Of a stretch of 5,460 bases of DNA, positions 1 through 4,937 are shown piece after piece. The DNA lies in assembly GCA_016649925.1 (NCBI GenBank), contig JAENWO010000187.1:1-5460 (forward strand). Direction: 5' to 3'. A model generated the notes under the pieces. It saw only the letters and a list, made by a program, of their open reading frames with translations, was not told the DNA's origin and did no database searches. A program made the position numbers and the translations under genes. This stretch comes from Actinomycetales bacterium. GTDB lineage: Bacteria; Actinomycetota; Actinomycetes; Actinomycetales; Beutenbergiaceae. Within the stretch, counting starts at the first letter, position 1, and every line of letters starts with the position of its first letter.

Positions 1-33
1 CACGATCTCCCGGAACGGACGGGTGCGTCGTTC

Positions 34-498
34 CTAGCTGTTGTCGCCCTCGCGGTACGGCTTGCGGAGCTCGTCCGGCGAGAGGAAGCCGCGGTCGCCG
101 GTGGTGTCCGTACGCGGTGCGCTCGAGTCGTCGACGTCGTCATCATCATCATCGACCTCGTCGTCGACGTCATCATCATCATCATCGACCTCGTCGTCGA
201 CGTCGTCATCATCATCGTCGTCGTCGTCGACAGCTTCGGCCACCGGCGGCTCGGCGAGTTTCGCGATCGCGGCGCGCAACCAGACGCTTGCATTGCCGGG
301 AGCCGACTCGATCGTGACGGCGTCGCCGTCGATCATCGTGATAACCCCGAACATGCCGGAGCCCGTCATCACCTGCTGACCGATCTCCAGGTTGTCCCGG
401 AAGGCCCCCTGGGTCCGCTGCTGCTTCTTCGCGCGGGTGTTCATCCAGAGCAGGCCGCCGAGGGCGAGCACCACAAAGGCTACGAGGATGGGATCCAT
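34..498 (-). CDS. yajC: Sec translocon accessory protein YajC with Asp-rich C-terminal tail
   Basis: This 154-residue protein is a small single-span inner-membrane protein that associates with SecDF and SecYEG in protein export. Residues 3-19 form one hydrophobic segment (ILVAFVVLALGGLLWM). A basic stretch (RAKKQQR, 22-28) follows, which should keep the remainder in the cytosol. Residues 37-83 form the conserved YajC core, with LEIGQQVMTGSGMFGVI and then a short beta-rich part. Residues 91-124 are an extreme acidic run of 27 Asp, 5 Val and 2 Glu, followed by a Ser/Thr/Pro-containing end (FLSPDELRKPY). The ATG start has GGAG 10 nt upstream. Family members are usually about 85-150 residues, so the added length is mainly the acidic tail. 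The gene follows ruvB by 90 nt and precedes the expected but unseen secD, the usual actinobacterial order. The YajC call is secure; the role of the tail is unknown. Confidence 0.92.
   Translation of the reverse strand: MDPILVAFVVLALGGLLWMNTRAKKQQRTQGAFRDNLEIGQQVMTGSGMFGVITMIDGDAVTIESAPGNASVWLRAAIAKLAEPPVAEAVDDDDDDDDDVDDEVDDDDDDVDDEVDDDDDDVDDSSAPRTDTTGDRGFLSPDELRKPYREGDNS
127..228 (-). repeat. 33-bp tandem repeat encoding the poly-Asp tail of YajC
   Basis: Two adjacent 33-bp units (160-192 and 127-159) encode EVDDDDDDVDD and differ by one base, a GAT/GAC swap. A third, partial and more diverged copy covers roughly 193-228. Within the units are runs of 3, 5 and 4 consecutive GAT codons, so 12 of the 27 Asp codons are GAT although GAC prevails in the neighbouring genes. 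The period is a multiple of three, so gain or loss of a unit or a triplet would keep the reading frame. The tract is inside a coding region and is not a CRISPR array. Confidence 0.85.
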
Positions 499-540
499 GA
501 GAGAAGTGCTCCAGACGAGGAAGGGGGAAGTTCGATGCGC

Positions 541-570
541 ATTCTAGGTGACGTCCCTGGCAGTGACCAA
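541..570 (-). promoter_or_regulatory. Candidate promoter for yajC
   Basis: On the minus strand a TAGAAT hexamer (541-546) matches the TATAAT -10 consensus at 5 of 6 positions. A TTGGTC hexamer (565-570) lies 18 nt upstream and matches only the TTG of the -35 consensus. The pair sits in the 90-nt gap between the ruvB stop and the yajC ATG, so a transcript would have a leader of roughly 35 nt. A separate promoter here would fit the change from DNA repair to protein export. The -35 is weak, so this remains tentative. Confidence 0.4.
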
Positions 571-588
571 CATCGCCCCGCCGCTCGG

Positions 589-1617
589 TCAGCCCCAGAG
601 GGCCGTAAGACGTGCGGGGGGCGTCAGACCCAGGTGGGCGAAGCCCTCAACGGTGGCGACCCGGCCCCGCGGCGTGCGGGCCATCAGCCCCTCACGGACG
701 AGGAACGGCTCGGCCACCGTCTCGACCGTCTCGGGCTCCTCCCCCACGGCAACAGCCAGCGTCGTCAGCCCGGTCGGTCCACCGCCGAACCGTTGGCACA
801 GGGCGCGCAGCACGGACCGGTCGAGGCGGTCCAGCCCTCGGACGTCCACCTCGAACACCTCGAGCGCGCGCATCGCGGCGTCCAGGTCCAGCACACCGGT
901 GCCGCGGACCTGCGCCCAGTCCTGCACCCGGCGTAGCAACCGGTTGGCGATCCGCGGGGTACCCCGAGAGCGGCAGGCGATCTCCACGGCGGCGGAGTCG
1001 GCGAGCTCCGCGCCGAGCAGCTTCGCCGAGCGTCGGAGCACCTGCTCGAGCTCCCCGGTCGAGTAGAAGTCGAGGTGCGCGGTGAAACCGAACCGGTCCC
1101 GCAGCGGCGCGGGGAGCAACCCCGACCGGGTGGTAGCCCCCACCACGGTGAACGGGGGCAGGGTCAGCGGGATCGCCGCCGCGCCGGGTCCCTTGCCGAC
1201 GATGACGTCGACGCGGAAGTCCTCCATCGCGAGGTAGAGCATCTCCTCGACCGGCCGGGCGAGCCGGTGGATCTCGTCTATGAAAAGGATATCGCCCTCC
1301 TGGATCGAGGACAGGATCGCGGCGAGGTCGCCGGCGTGCTGCACGGCGGGGCCCGAGGTCAGCCGAAGCGCGCCCTCGACCTCCGCCGCGATGATCATCG
1401 CGAGCGTCGTCTTGCCCAGCCCGGGCGGGCCGGCGAGCAGCACGTGGTCCGGGGTGTGCCGTCGGGCGTTCGCGGCGTCGAGCACGAGGGAGAGCTGGTC
1501 GCGCACCACGGCCTGTCCGATGAACTCGTCCAGCCGGCGCGGACGCAGGGCCGCCTCGGCGGCGCGGTCCAGCTCGTCGGACTCGGCGTCGAGGAGGTGC
1601 TCGTCGTGGTCAGCCAC
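589..1617 (-). CDS. ruvB: Holliday junction branch migration ATPase RuvB
   Basis: RuvB is the hexameric AAA+ motor that, loaded by RuvA, pumps DNA through Holliday junctions. The protein has 342 residues from a GTG start, the usual family length. Visible motifs are Walker A GPPGLGKTT (63-71), Walker B with DE at 114-115 (LFIDEIH), sensor 1 GATTR (160-164), the arginine-finger region PLRDRF (171-176), sensor 2 GTPRIANRL (219-227), and a C-terminal winged helix with the DNA-contacting TPRGR motif (315-319). The open frame extends upstream to 1872, but that part is ruvA read in another frame. The GTG at 1617 is chosen because ADHDEHLLDAES onward aligns with RuvB N-termini and the start overlaps the ruvA end by 8 nt, with GGTGG a short way upstream. 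This implies translational coupling. One small oddity is QHAGD at 93-97, where most relatives have EKAGD or ERxGD. Confidence 0.97.
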   Translation of the reverse strand: MADHDEHLLDAESDELDRAAEAALRPRRLDEFIGQAVVRDQLSLVLDAANARRHTPDHVLLAGPPGLGKTTLAMIIAAEVEGALRLTSGPAVQHAGDLAAILSSIQEGDILFIDEIHRLARPVEEMLYLAMEDFRVDVIVGKGPGAAAIPLTLPPFTVVGATTRSGLLPAPLRDRFGFTAHLDFYSTGELEQVLRRSAKLLGAELADSAAVEIACRSRGTPRIANRLLRRVQDWAQVRGTGVLDLDAAMRALEVFEVDVRGLDRLDRSVLRALCQRFGGGPTGLTTLAVAVGEEPETVETVAEPFLVREGLMARTPRGRVATVEGFAHLGLTPPARLTALWG

Positions 1618-2227
1618 GCACGCCGCCACCCAGGACCTGCAGCGCCGCGCGGAGCACCGCGCCCGTGTCGGAGGTGTCGATGCCAACGGAGTCGGAGGTG
1701 TCGTCGAGCACGCGGTCCACCGCCTGCTCCGCCTGCTTGACGGACCAGCCGAGCCCGGCCAGAGCGGCCACCACGTCTCCGCGGGACCCGGCGGCGGCGG
1801 CCGGCGCTGCCACGACGTCCCCGGTGGCGGGACCGAGCCGGCCGCCGAGCTCGAGCACGATCCGCTTGGCACCCTTCTCCCCGATGCCCGGCACGCGGGT
1901 CAGAGCCTTGATGTCCTCGCCGGCGACGGCGCGACGCAGCTCGTCGGGCGTGTGCACCGCCAGCATCGCGAGGGCTAGGCGCGGGCCCACACCACTGACG
2001 GTCTGCAGCTTTTCGAAGATGTCTCGCTCGTCCCTCTCGGCGAAACCGAAGAGCGTCAGGGAGTCCTCGCGCACCACGAGTGACGTCGCCAAGTTCGTCT
2101 GGGCACCGGCACGCAGGGTGGCGAGCGTCGCGGGGGTGGCCAGCACCCGGTACCCGAGCCCGCCGACTTCCACCACGCAGGCGTCCAGGCCGACGTGGTC
2201 CACGCGGCCGCGCACCGAAGCGATCAT
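1610..2227 (-). CDS. ruvA: Holliday junction DNA-binding protein RuvA
   Basis: RuvA binds four-way junctions as a tetramer, holds them open and loads RuvB. The predicted protein has 205 residues. The N-terminal OB-fold domain (about 1-62) begins MIASVRGRV and carries the acidic pin E54-D55 that separates strands. Two helix-hairpin-helix motifs follow: SGVGPRLALAML (78-89) and VPGIGEKGAKRIVLEL (112-127). A flexible Ala/Gly-rich linker (about 131-149) leads to the RuvB-binding domain III (about 150-200). The ATG at 2227 is preferred over a GTG at 2245 and an ATG at 2236 because GGAGG lies 9 nt upstream (2237-2241) and MIASVRG is the family N-terminus. The stop codon lies inside the first codons of ruvB (8-nt overlap). 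A candidate LexA box lies just upstream of the ribosome binding site. Confidence 0.96.
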   Translation of the reverse strand: MIASVRGRVDHVGLDACVVEVGGLGYRVLATPATLATLRAGAQTNLATSLVVREDSLTLFGFAERDERDIFEKLQTVSGVGPRLALAMLAVHTPDELRRAVAGEDIKALTRVPGIGEKGAKRIVLELGGRLGPATGDVVAAPAAAAGSRGDVVAALAGLGWSVKQAEQAVDRVLDDTSDSVGIDTSDTGAVLRAALQVLGGGVRG

Positions 2228-2236
2228 CCGTCCCAT

Positions 2237-2241
2237 CCTCC
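2237..2241 (-). promoter_or_regulatory. Ribosome binding site deciding the ruvA start
   Basis: GGAGG on the minus strand lies 9 nt before the ATG at 2227. It sits within or too close to the two other possible in-frame starts at 2245 and 2236, so it fixes the start at MIASVRG. Confidence 0.75.
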
Positions 2242-2245
2242 ACAC

Positions 2246-2261
2246 ACGAACATGCGTACGA
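2246..2261 (-). promoter_or_regulatory. Candidate LexA-binding SOS box upstream of ruvA
   Basis: The minus strand reads TCGTACGCATGTTCGT. The actinobacterial LexA consensus is TCGAAC-N4-GTTCGA. This site matches 10 of the 12 defined positions, with one mismatch in each half and exact 4-nt spacing. It lies in the 55-nt ruvC-ruvA gap, just upstream of the ruvA ribosome binding site, and the ruv genes are known SOS members in several bacteria. No convincing -10 and -35 pair could be placed next to it, so the regulated promoter is not identified. The operator call is inference from the motif and its location. Confidence 0.5.
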
Positions 2262-2282
2262 GCATCAACGGTAGCGCGAGTC

Positions 2283-2870
2283 TCATCGCGCCAGGGACCG
2301 ACCCGCCGTGCGGGCCGCGGCCTCGGCCCTGGCCCACGCCTGCTGAGCCGGCGTGTGGCCTCCCGTGCCTACCGGTCGGACCGAGCCGACGGCGTGTGCG
2401 CGCCACGCATGCGTAATGGCCAGCGCAAGGGCGTCCGCCGCGTCGGCCGGTTGGGGAGCCTCCTCCAGCCGGAGGATCCGTCGCACCATCTGCTGCACCT
2501 GCGCCTTCTCAGCGCGACCGGAGCCGGTGACGGCGGCCTTGACCTCGCTCGGTGTGTGCAACGTGAGCGGGATACCGGCCCGCGTCGCGGCCAGCATCGC
2601 GAGGCCGGCCACCTGGGCGGTGCCGGTGACAGTGCGGACGTTGTGCTGGGCGAACACGCGCTCGACGGCGATCGCGTCCGGCTTCAACCTGGCGATCCAC
2701 GCGTCCAGCTCGTCCGCGATCAGCATCAGACGTCGGCCCGCCTCCTCGCCGGGCGCGGACCGAGCCACACCGACCTCGACAAGCGTCAGCCGCCGGCCCG
2801 GGCTCGCGTCGATCACGCCGATGCCGCAGCGGGTCAGGCCAGGGTCGACGCCAAGGATGCGGAAGGTCAC
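2283..2870 (-). CDS. ruvC: Crossover junction endodeoxyribonuclease RuvC
   Basis: RuvC is the dimeric, metal-dependent resolvase that nicks two strands of a Holliday junction symmetrically. From the GTG at 2870 the protein has 195 residues. It has an RNase H-like fold with ILGVDPGLTRCG at 5-16. The four acidic catalytic positions are D9, E70 (in AVERVF), D143 and D146 (in PADAADALALAI). HTPSEVKAAVTG (105-116) is also typical. About 40 residues after the last core helix form a basic, Ala-rich tail, as in other actinobacteria. The frame is open up to 2984, but residues before VTFRILG do not resemble RuvC, so the start is placed by homology. Only GGGG, 2 nt before it, could act as a ribosome binding site, and an in-frame upstream GTG near 2917 remains possible. 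ruvA follows after 55 nt. Confidence 0.94.
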   Translation of the reverse strand: MTFRILGVDPGLTRCGIGVIDASPGRRLTLVEVGVARSAPGEEAGRRLMLIADELDAWIARLKPDAIAVERVFAQHNVRTVTGTAQVAGLAMLAATRAGIPLTLHTPSEVKAAVTGSGRAEKAQVQQMVRRILRLEEAPQPADAADALALAITHAWRAHAVGSVRPVGTGGHTPAQQAWARAEAAARTAGRSLAR

Positions 2871-2915
2871 TGCCCCACTGTGACATCCGCCGCCGACAAG
2901 GAACAGGATCGACAC

Positions 2916-2934
2916 CCTGCCCACCCCCGGCAGG
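2916..2934 (-). repeat. Small GC-rich hairpin between yebC and ruvC
   Basis: CCTGCC and GGCAGG form a perfect 6-bp stem around a 7-nt G-rich loop (minus strand) in the 114-nt gap after yebC. No run of T follows, so it is not a canonical intrinsic terminator. It could still mark the end of the pdx-yebC transcript or lie in the ruvC leader. Both readings are inference. Confidence 0.35.
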
Positions 2935-2937
2935 ACC

Positions 2938-2955
2938 GATGGGTGCGATGGGTGC
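2938..2955 (-). repeat. Two tandem copies of a 9-bp unit
   Basis: On the plus strand GATGGGTGC occurs twice in direct succession in the yebC-ruvC gap. It lies next to the hairpin at 2916-2934 and outside any gene called here. No function is evident; it may be a replication-slippage product or an operator half-site pair. Confidence 0.6.
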
Positions 2956-2984
2956 GCACGCCGTCGCCGTCGCGCGGTGCTCAC

Positions 2985-3746
2985 TCAGTCGTCTTCCTCG
3001 AGCTCGGCCATCACCTCGTCGGAGGCGTCGAAGTTCGCGAACACGTTCTGCACGTCGTCGCTGTCCTCGAGCGCGTCGATGAGGCGCAGGACCTTGCGGA
3101 CGCCGTCGGCGTCGACCTCGATCTGGGTGGCGGGCACGAACTGAGCCTCGGCGGAGTCGTACTCGATGCCGGCCTGCTGCAGCGCCGTGCGGACGGCGAC
3201 GAAGTCGCTCGCCCCACTGAGCACCTCGAACGCCTCGCCGATGTCGTTGACCTCCTCGGCGCCGGCGTCGAGAACGGCGTCCAGGATGGCGTCCTCCGTG
3301 AGGTCGGCCGTCTTGGGGACAACCACGACACCGCGACGCGCGAACAGGTAGGAGACGCTGCCGGGATCCGCGAGCGAACCGCCGTTGCGGGTGAACGCAA
3401 CGCGTACGTCGGAGGCGGCTCGGTTGCGGTTGTCGGTGAGGCACTCGACGAGCACCGCGACCCCGCCGGGGGCGTAGCCCTCGTACGTGATCGTCTGATA
3501 GTCGGCGCCGCCGGCCTCGAGCCCCGAACCGCGCTTGACGGCACGGTCGATATTGTCGTTCGGGACGGAGGACCTCTTCGCCTTCTGGACGGCGTCGAAG
3601 AGCGTGGGGTTGCCGCTAAGGTCACCGCCGCCGGTGCGGGCCGCGACCTCGATGTTCTTGATGAGCTTCGCGAAGAGCTTGCCGCGCCTGGCATCGACCA
3701 CTGCCTTCTTGTGCTTGGTCGTCGCCCATTTGGAGTGCCCCGACAT
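2985..3746 (-). CDS. yebC: YebC/PmpR family protein (DUF28, TACO1-like)
   Basis: This 253-residue protein belongs to the YebC/PmpR/TACO1 family. Members have been described as DNA-binding transcriptional regulators and, for the mitochondrial and some bacterial members, as translation factors. Characteristic motifs are the N-terminal MSGHSKWATTKHKKAVVDA (1-19), NPTLFDAVQKAKRSSVPNDN (46-65) with NIDRAVKRGSG beyond it, YEGYAPGGVAVLVECLTDN (88-106), and FTRNGGSLADPGSVSYLF (118-135). The length is normal for the family and the C-terminus is acidic. The ATG has AGGAGG 6 nt upstream (3753-3758), the strongest ribosome binding site in the window. The gene lies 17 nt after pdxT, suggesting one transcript, and upstream of ruvC, a placement widely conserved in bacteria. 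It is cytoplasmic, with no signal peptide or membrane segment. Family assignment is firm; which activity dominates here cannot be read from sequence. Confidence 0.96.
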   Translation of the reverse strand: MSGHSKWATTKHKKAVVDARRGKLFAKLIKNIEVAARTGGGDLSGNPTLFDAVQKAKRSSVPNDNIDRAVKRGSGLEAGGADYQTITYEGYAPGGVAVLVECLTDNRNRAASDVRVAFTRNGGSLADPGSVSYLFARRGVVVVPKTADLTEDAILDAVLDAGAEEVNDIGEAFEVLSGASDFVAVRTALQQAGIEYDSAEAQFVPATQIEVDADGVRKVLRLIDALEDSDDVQNVFANFDASDEVMAELEEDD

Positions 3747-3752
3747 CGTTTC

Positions 3753-3758
3753 CCTCCT
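3753..3758 (-). promoter_or_regulatory. Strong ribosome binding site of yebC
   Basis: AGGAGG lies 6 nt before the yebC ATG, within the 17-nt gap after the pdxT stop. It would allow yebC to be translated independently of, and perhaps more strongly than, the upstream pdx genes. Confidence 0.75.
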
Positions 3759-3763
3759 CGTTC

Positions 3764-4384
3764 TCAGCCTCGGCGCGAGGCGACCAGGCCGACGAAGACC
3801 TCGTGGACACGGTGGTCCGAGCTGATCTCCGGATGGAAGGCGGTCGCCATCAGGGCGCCCTGACGTACGGCGACGATCTTACCTCCCGCCGGGCCCGACC
3901 TCACCGTGGCGAGCACCTCGACGGCGGGTCCCGCCTCCTCCACCCAGGGTGCCCGGATGAAGATGGCGTGCAGGGCCGGATCACTGGGGCCGGCACCCAG
4001 GAGCGGCGCGTCGAGGTCCTCCTCGAACGAATCGACCTGCCGGCCGAACGCGTTGCGCCTGACGGTGACGTCCAAACCGCCGAGGGTGCGCTGGCCCGGC
4101 GCGCCGTCGAGGATGCGGTCCGCCAGCAGGATCATCCCGGCGCACGAGCCGTACACGGGCAGACCGTCGGCGATCCGCTCCTGCAGCGGGGAGAACAGGT
4201 CGAAGGTGTGCAGCAGCTTCTCGATCGTGGTGGACTCCCCGCCGGGCAGCACGAGACCGTCGACGGCGGTGAGCTCGCTCGCGCGTCGGACGGTGAGCGC
4301 ACGGGCGCCGCTCGCCTCGAGCGCTCGCACGTGCTCACGAACGTCGCCCTGCAGGGCGAGCACGCCGATCAGGGGTCGGGTCAT
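3764..4384 (-). CDS. pdxT: PLP synthase glutaminase subunit PdxT
   Basis: PdxT hydrolyses glutamine and channels the ammonia to PdxS in the deoxyxylulose 5-phosphate-independent pathway to pyridoxal 5'-phosphate. Twelve PdxT decorate a PdxS dodecamer in the known complexes. The 206-residue protein is a class I (triad) glutamine amidotransferase. It has IGVLALQGDVREH at 6-18, PGGEST at 47-52 (substrate and oxyanion loop), the nucleophile C81 in GSCAGM, and H184 and E186 in FHPEIS completing the triad. RRNAFGRQVDSFE (109-121) is a PdxT hallmark that separates it from other amidotransferases. The length is typical. The ATG lies 13 nt after the Nudix stop with only a weak GTGAG-like ribosome binding site, so readthrough of ribosomes from upstream may matter. 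yebC follows after 17 nt. Confidence 0.97.
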   Translation of the reverse strand: MTRPLIGVLALQGDVREHVRALEASGARALTVRRASELTAVDGLVLPGGESTTIEKLLHTFDLFSPLQERIADGLPVYGSCAGMILLADRILDGAPGQRTLGGLDVTVRRNAFGRQVDSFEEDLDAPLLGAGPSDPALHAIFIRAPWVEEAGPAVEVLATVRSGPAGGKIVAVRQGALMATAFHPEISSDHRVHEVFVGLVASRRG

Positions 4385-4397
4385 GTCCGTCTCACGT

Positions 4398-4937
4398 TCA
4401 GGGTCCCTCGGCCAGGTGTCGGACGGTGCCGTCCCAGCCGGTGAGCAGGTCGGTGGCGACCTCCAACAGCTCCGCCGGGAAGATCTCCTCCCCGACGAGC
4501 GCGAGGTCCTCGAGCGACCACCAGCGCGCCTCGTCCATGAAGGAGCGTTCGACGTCGGTCCAACCGACGTCGGTCAGCTCCCCCGGTGCGGCGATCCGGG
4601 CGACGAAGAAGACCTCGTCCTGGCGGACGGGCCGGCGCGCGAAGTCGAAGACCGCGCTGCGGCTGATCACCGGACCCTGCAGGGCGTCGGGGTCGACCCG
4701 CAGACCGGTCTCCTCGAACAGTTCCCGGACCGCGGCCGCCCGTTCGCTCTCTCCTGCGTCGATACCCCCACCGATGGTGAACCACCAGGTGCGCTCGGGC
4801 TGGTCGACGTCGTGTCCGCGCACGAGCAGCACACGGTCGCGCTCGTCGAGGAGGATGACCCGGGCGGCGGACCGCCGGAACAGCCCGTCCGGACCCATCG
4901 CCCAGTCCGGACCCAGGGAGTCGGGTCCTCCTGTCAC
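4398..4937 (-). CDS. Nudix hydrolase, substrate unknown
   Basis: Nudix proteins hydrolyse nucleoside diphosphates linked to another group, often to clear toxic metabolites. The 179-residue protein (GTG start) has a complete Nudix box, G57-x5-E63-x7-R71-E72-L-x-E75-E76-x-G78-L79, including the metal-binding glutamates. The box is preceded by RTWWFTIGGG, and SAARVILLDERDRVLLVRGHD (residues 23-43) supplies the first strands. After the box, QDEVFFVARI and EARWWSLEDL are usual fold elements. No substrate-defining motif was recognised, so the reaction is open. The gene sits between pdxS and pdxT: its GTG shares GTGA with the pdxS stop (4-nt overlap), and it ends 13 nt before pdxT. The start is uncertain. 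TTG at 4940 and ATG at 4898 are in frame, and an AGGAGG lies inside the reading frame at 4927-4932. Confidence 0.9.
   Translation of the reverse strand: MTGGPDSLGPDWAMGPDGLFRRSAARVILLDERDRVLLVRGHDVDQPERTWWFTIGGGIDAGESERAAAVRELFEETGLRVDPDALQGPVISRSAVFDFARRPVRQDEVFFVARIAAPGELTDVGWTDVERSFMDEARWWSLEDLALVGEEIFPAELLEVATDLLTGWDGTVRHLAEGP

Noticed and set aside
1..33. Start of secD
   Set aside because: secD is expected here from gene order and a GGGAG lies near the edge, but no start codon with a recognisable SecD sequence is visible in the 33 nt.
127..228. CRISPR-like or noncoding tandem repeat
   Set aside because: The units are contiguous without unique spacers and lie in frame inside yajC.
41..379. 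Plus-strand frames with poly-Ser and poly-His runs
   Set aside because: They are the complement of the YajC Asp codon repeat and have no independent support.
1618..1872. N-terminal extension of RuvB by 85 residues
   Set aside because: This is the ruvA coding region read in another frame. The extension is Pro/Arg/Ser-rich and does not resemble any RuvB, which begins well at the GTG at 1617.
2871..2984. N-terminal extension of RuvC up to 2984
   Set aside because: The extra residues do not resemble RuvC. Starting at 2870 gives the expected length and the normal spacing to the first catalytic Asp.
3021..3052. SOS-box-like GAAC and GTTC pair inside yebC
   Set aside because: The half-sites are separated by 2 nt rather than 4 and lie inside a coding region.
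2509..3444. A 311-codon minus-strand frame across yebC and ruvC
   Set aside because: It is an alternative frame of the two recognised genes, Arg-rich and without any domain.
1665..3863. A 732-codon open frame on the plus strand
   Set aside because: It lies antisense to ruvA, ruvC and yebC, which are all clearly recognised. The translation is low-complexity Arg/Ala/Ser/Asp sequence with no family resemblance, as expected for the complement of GC-rich genes.
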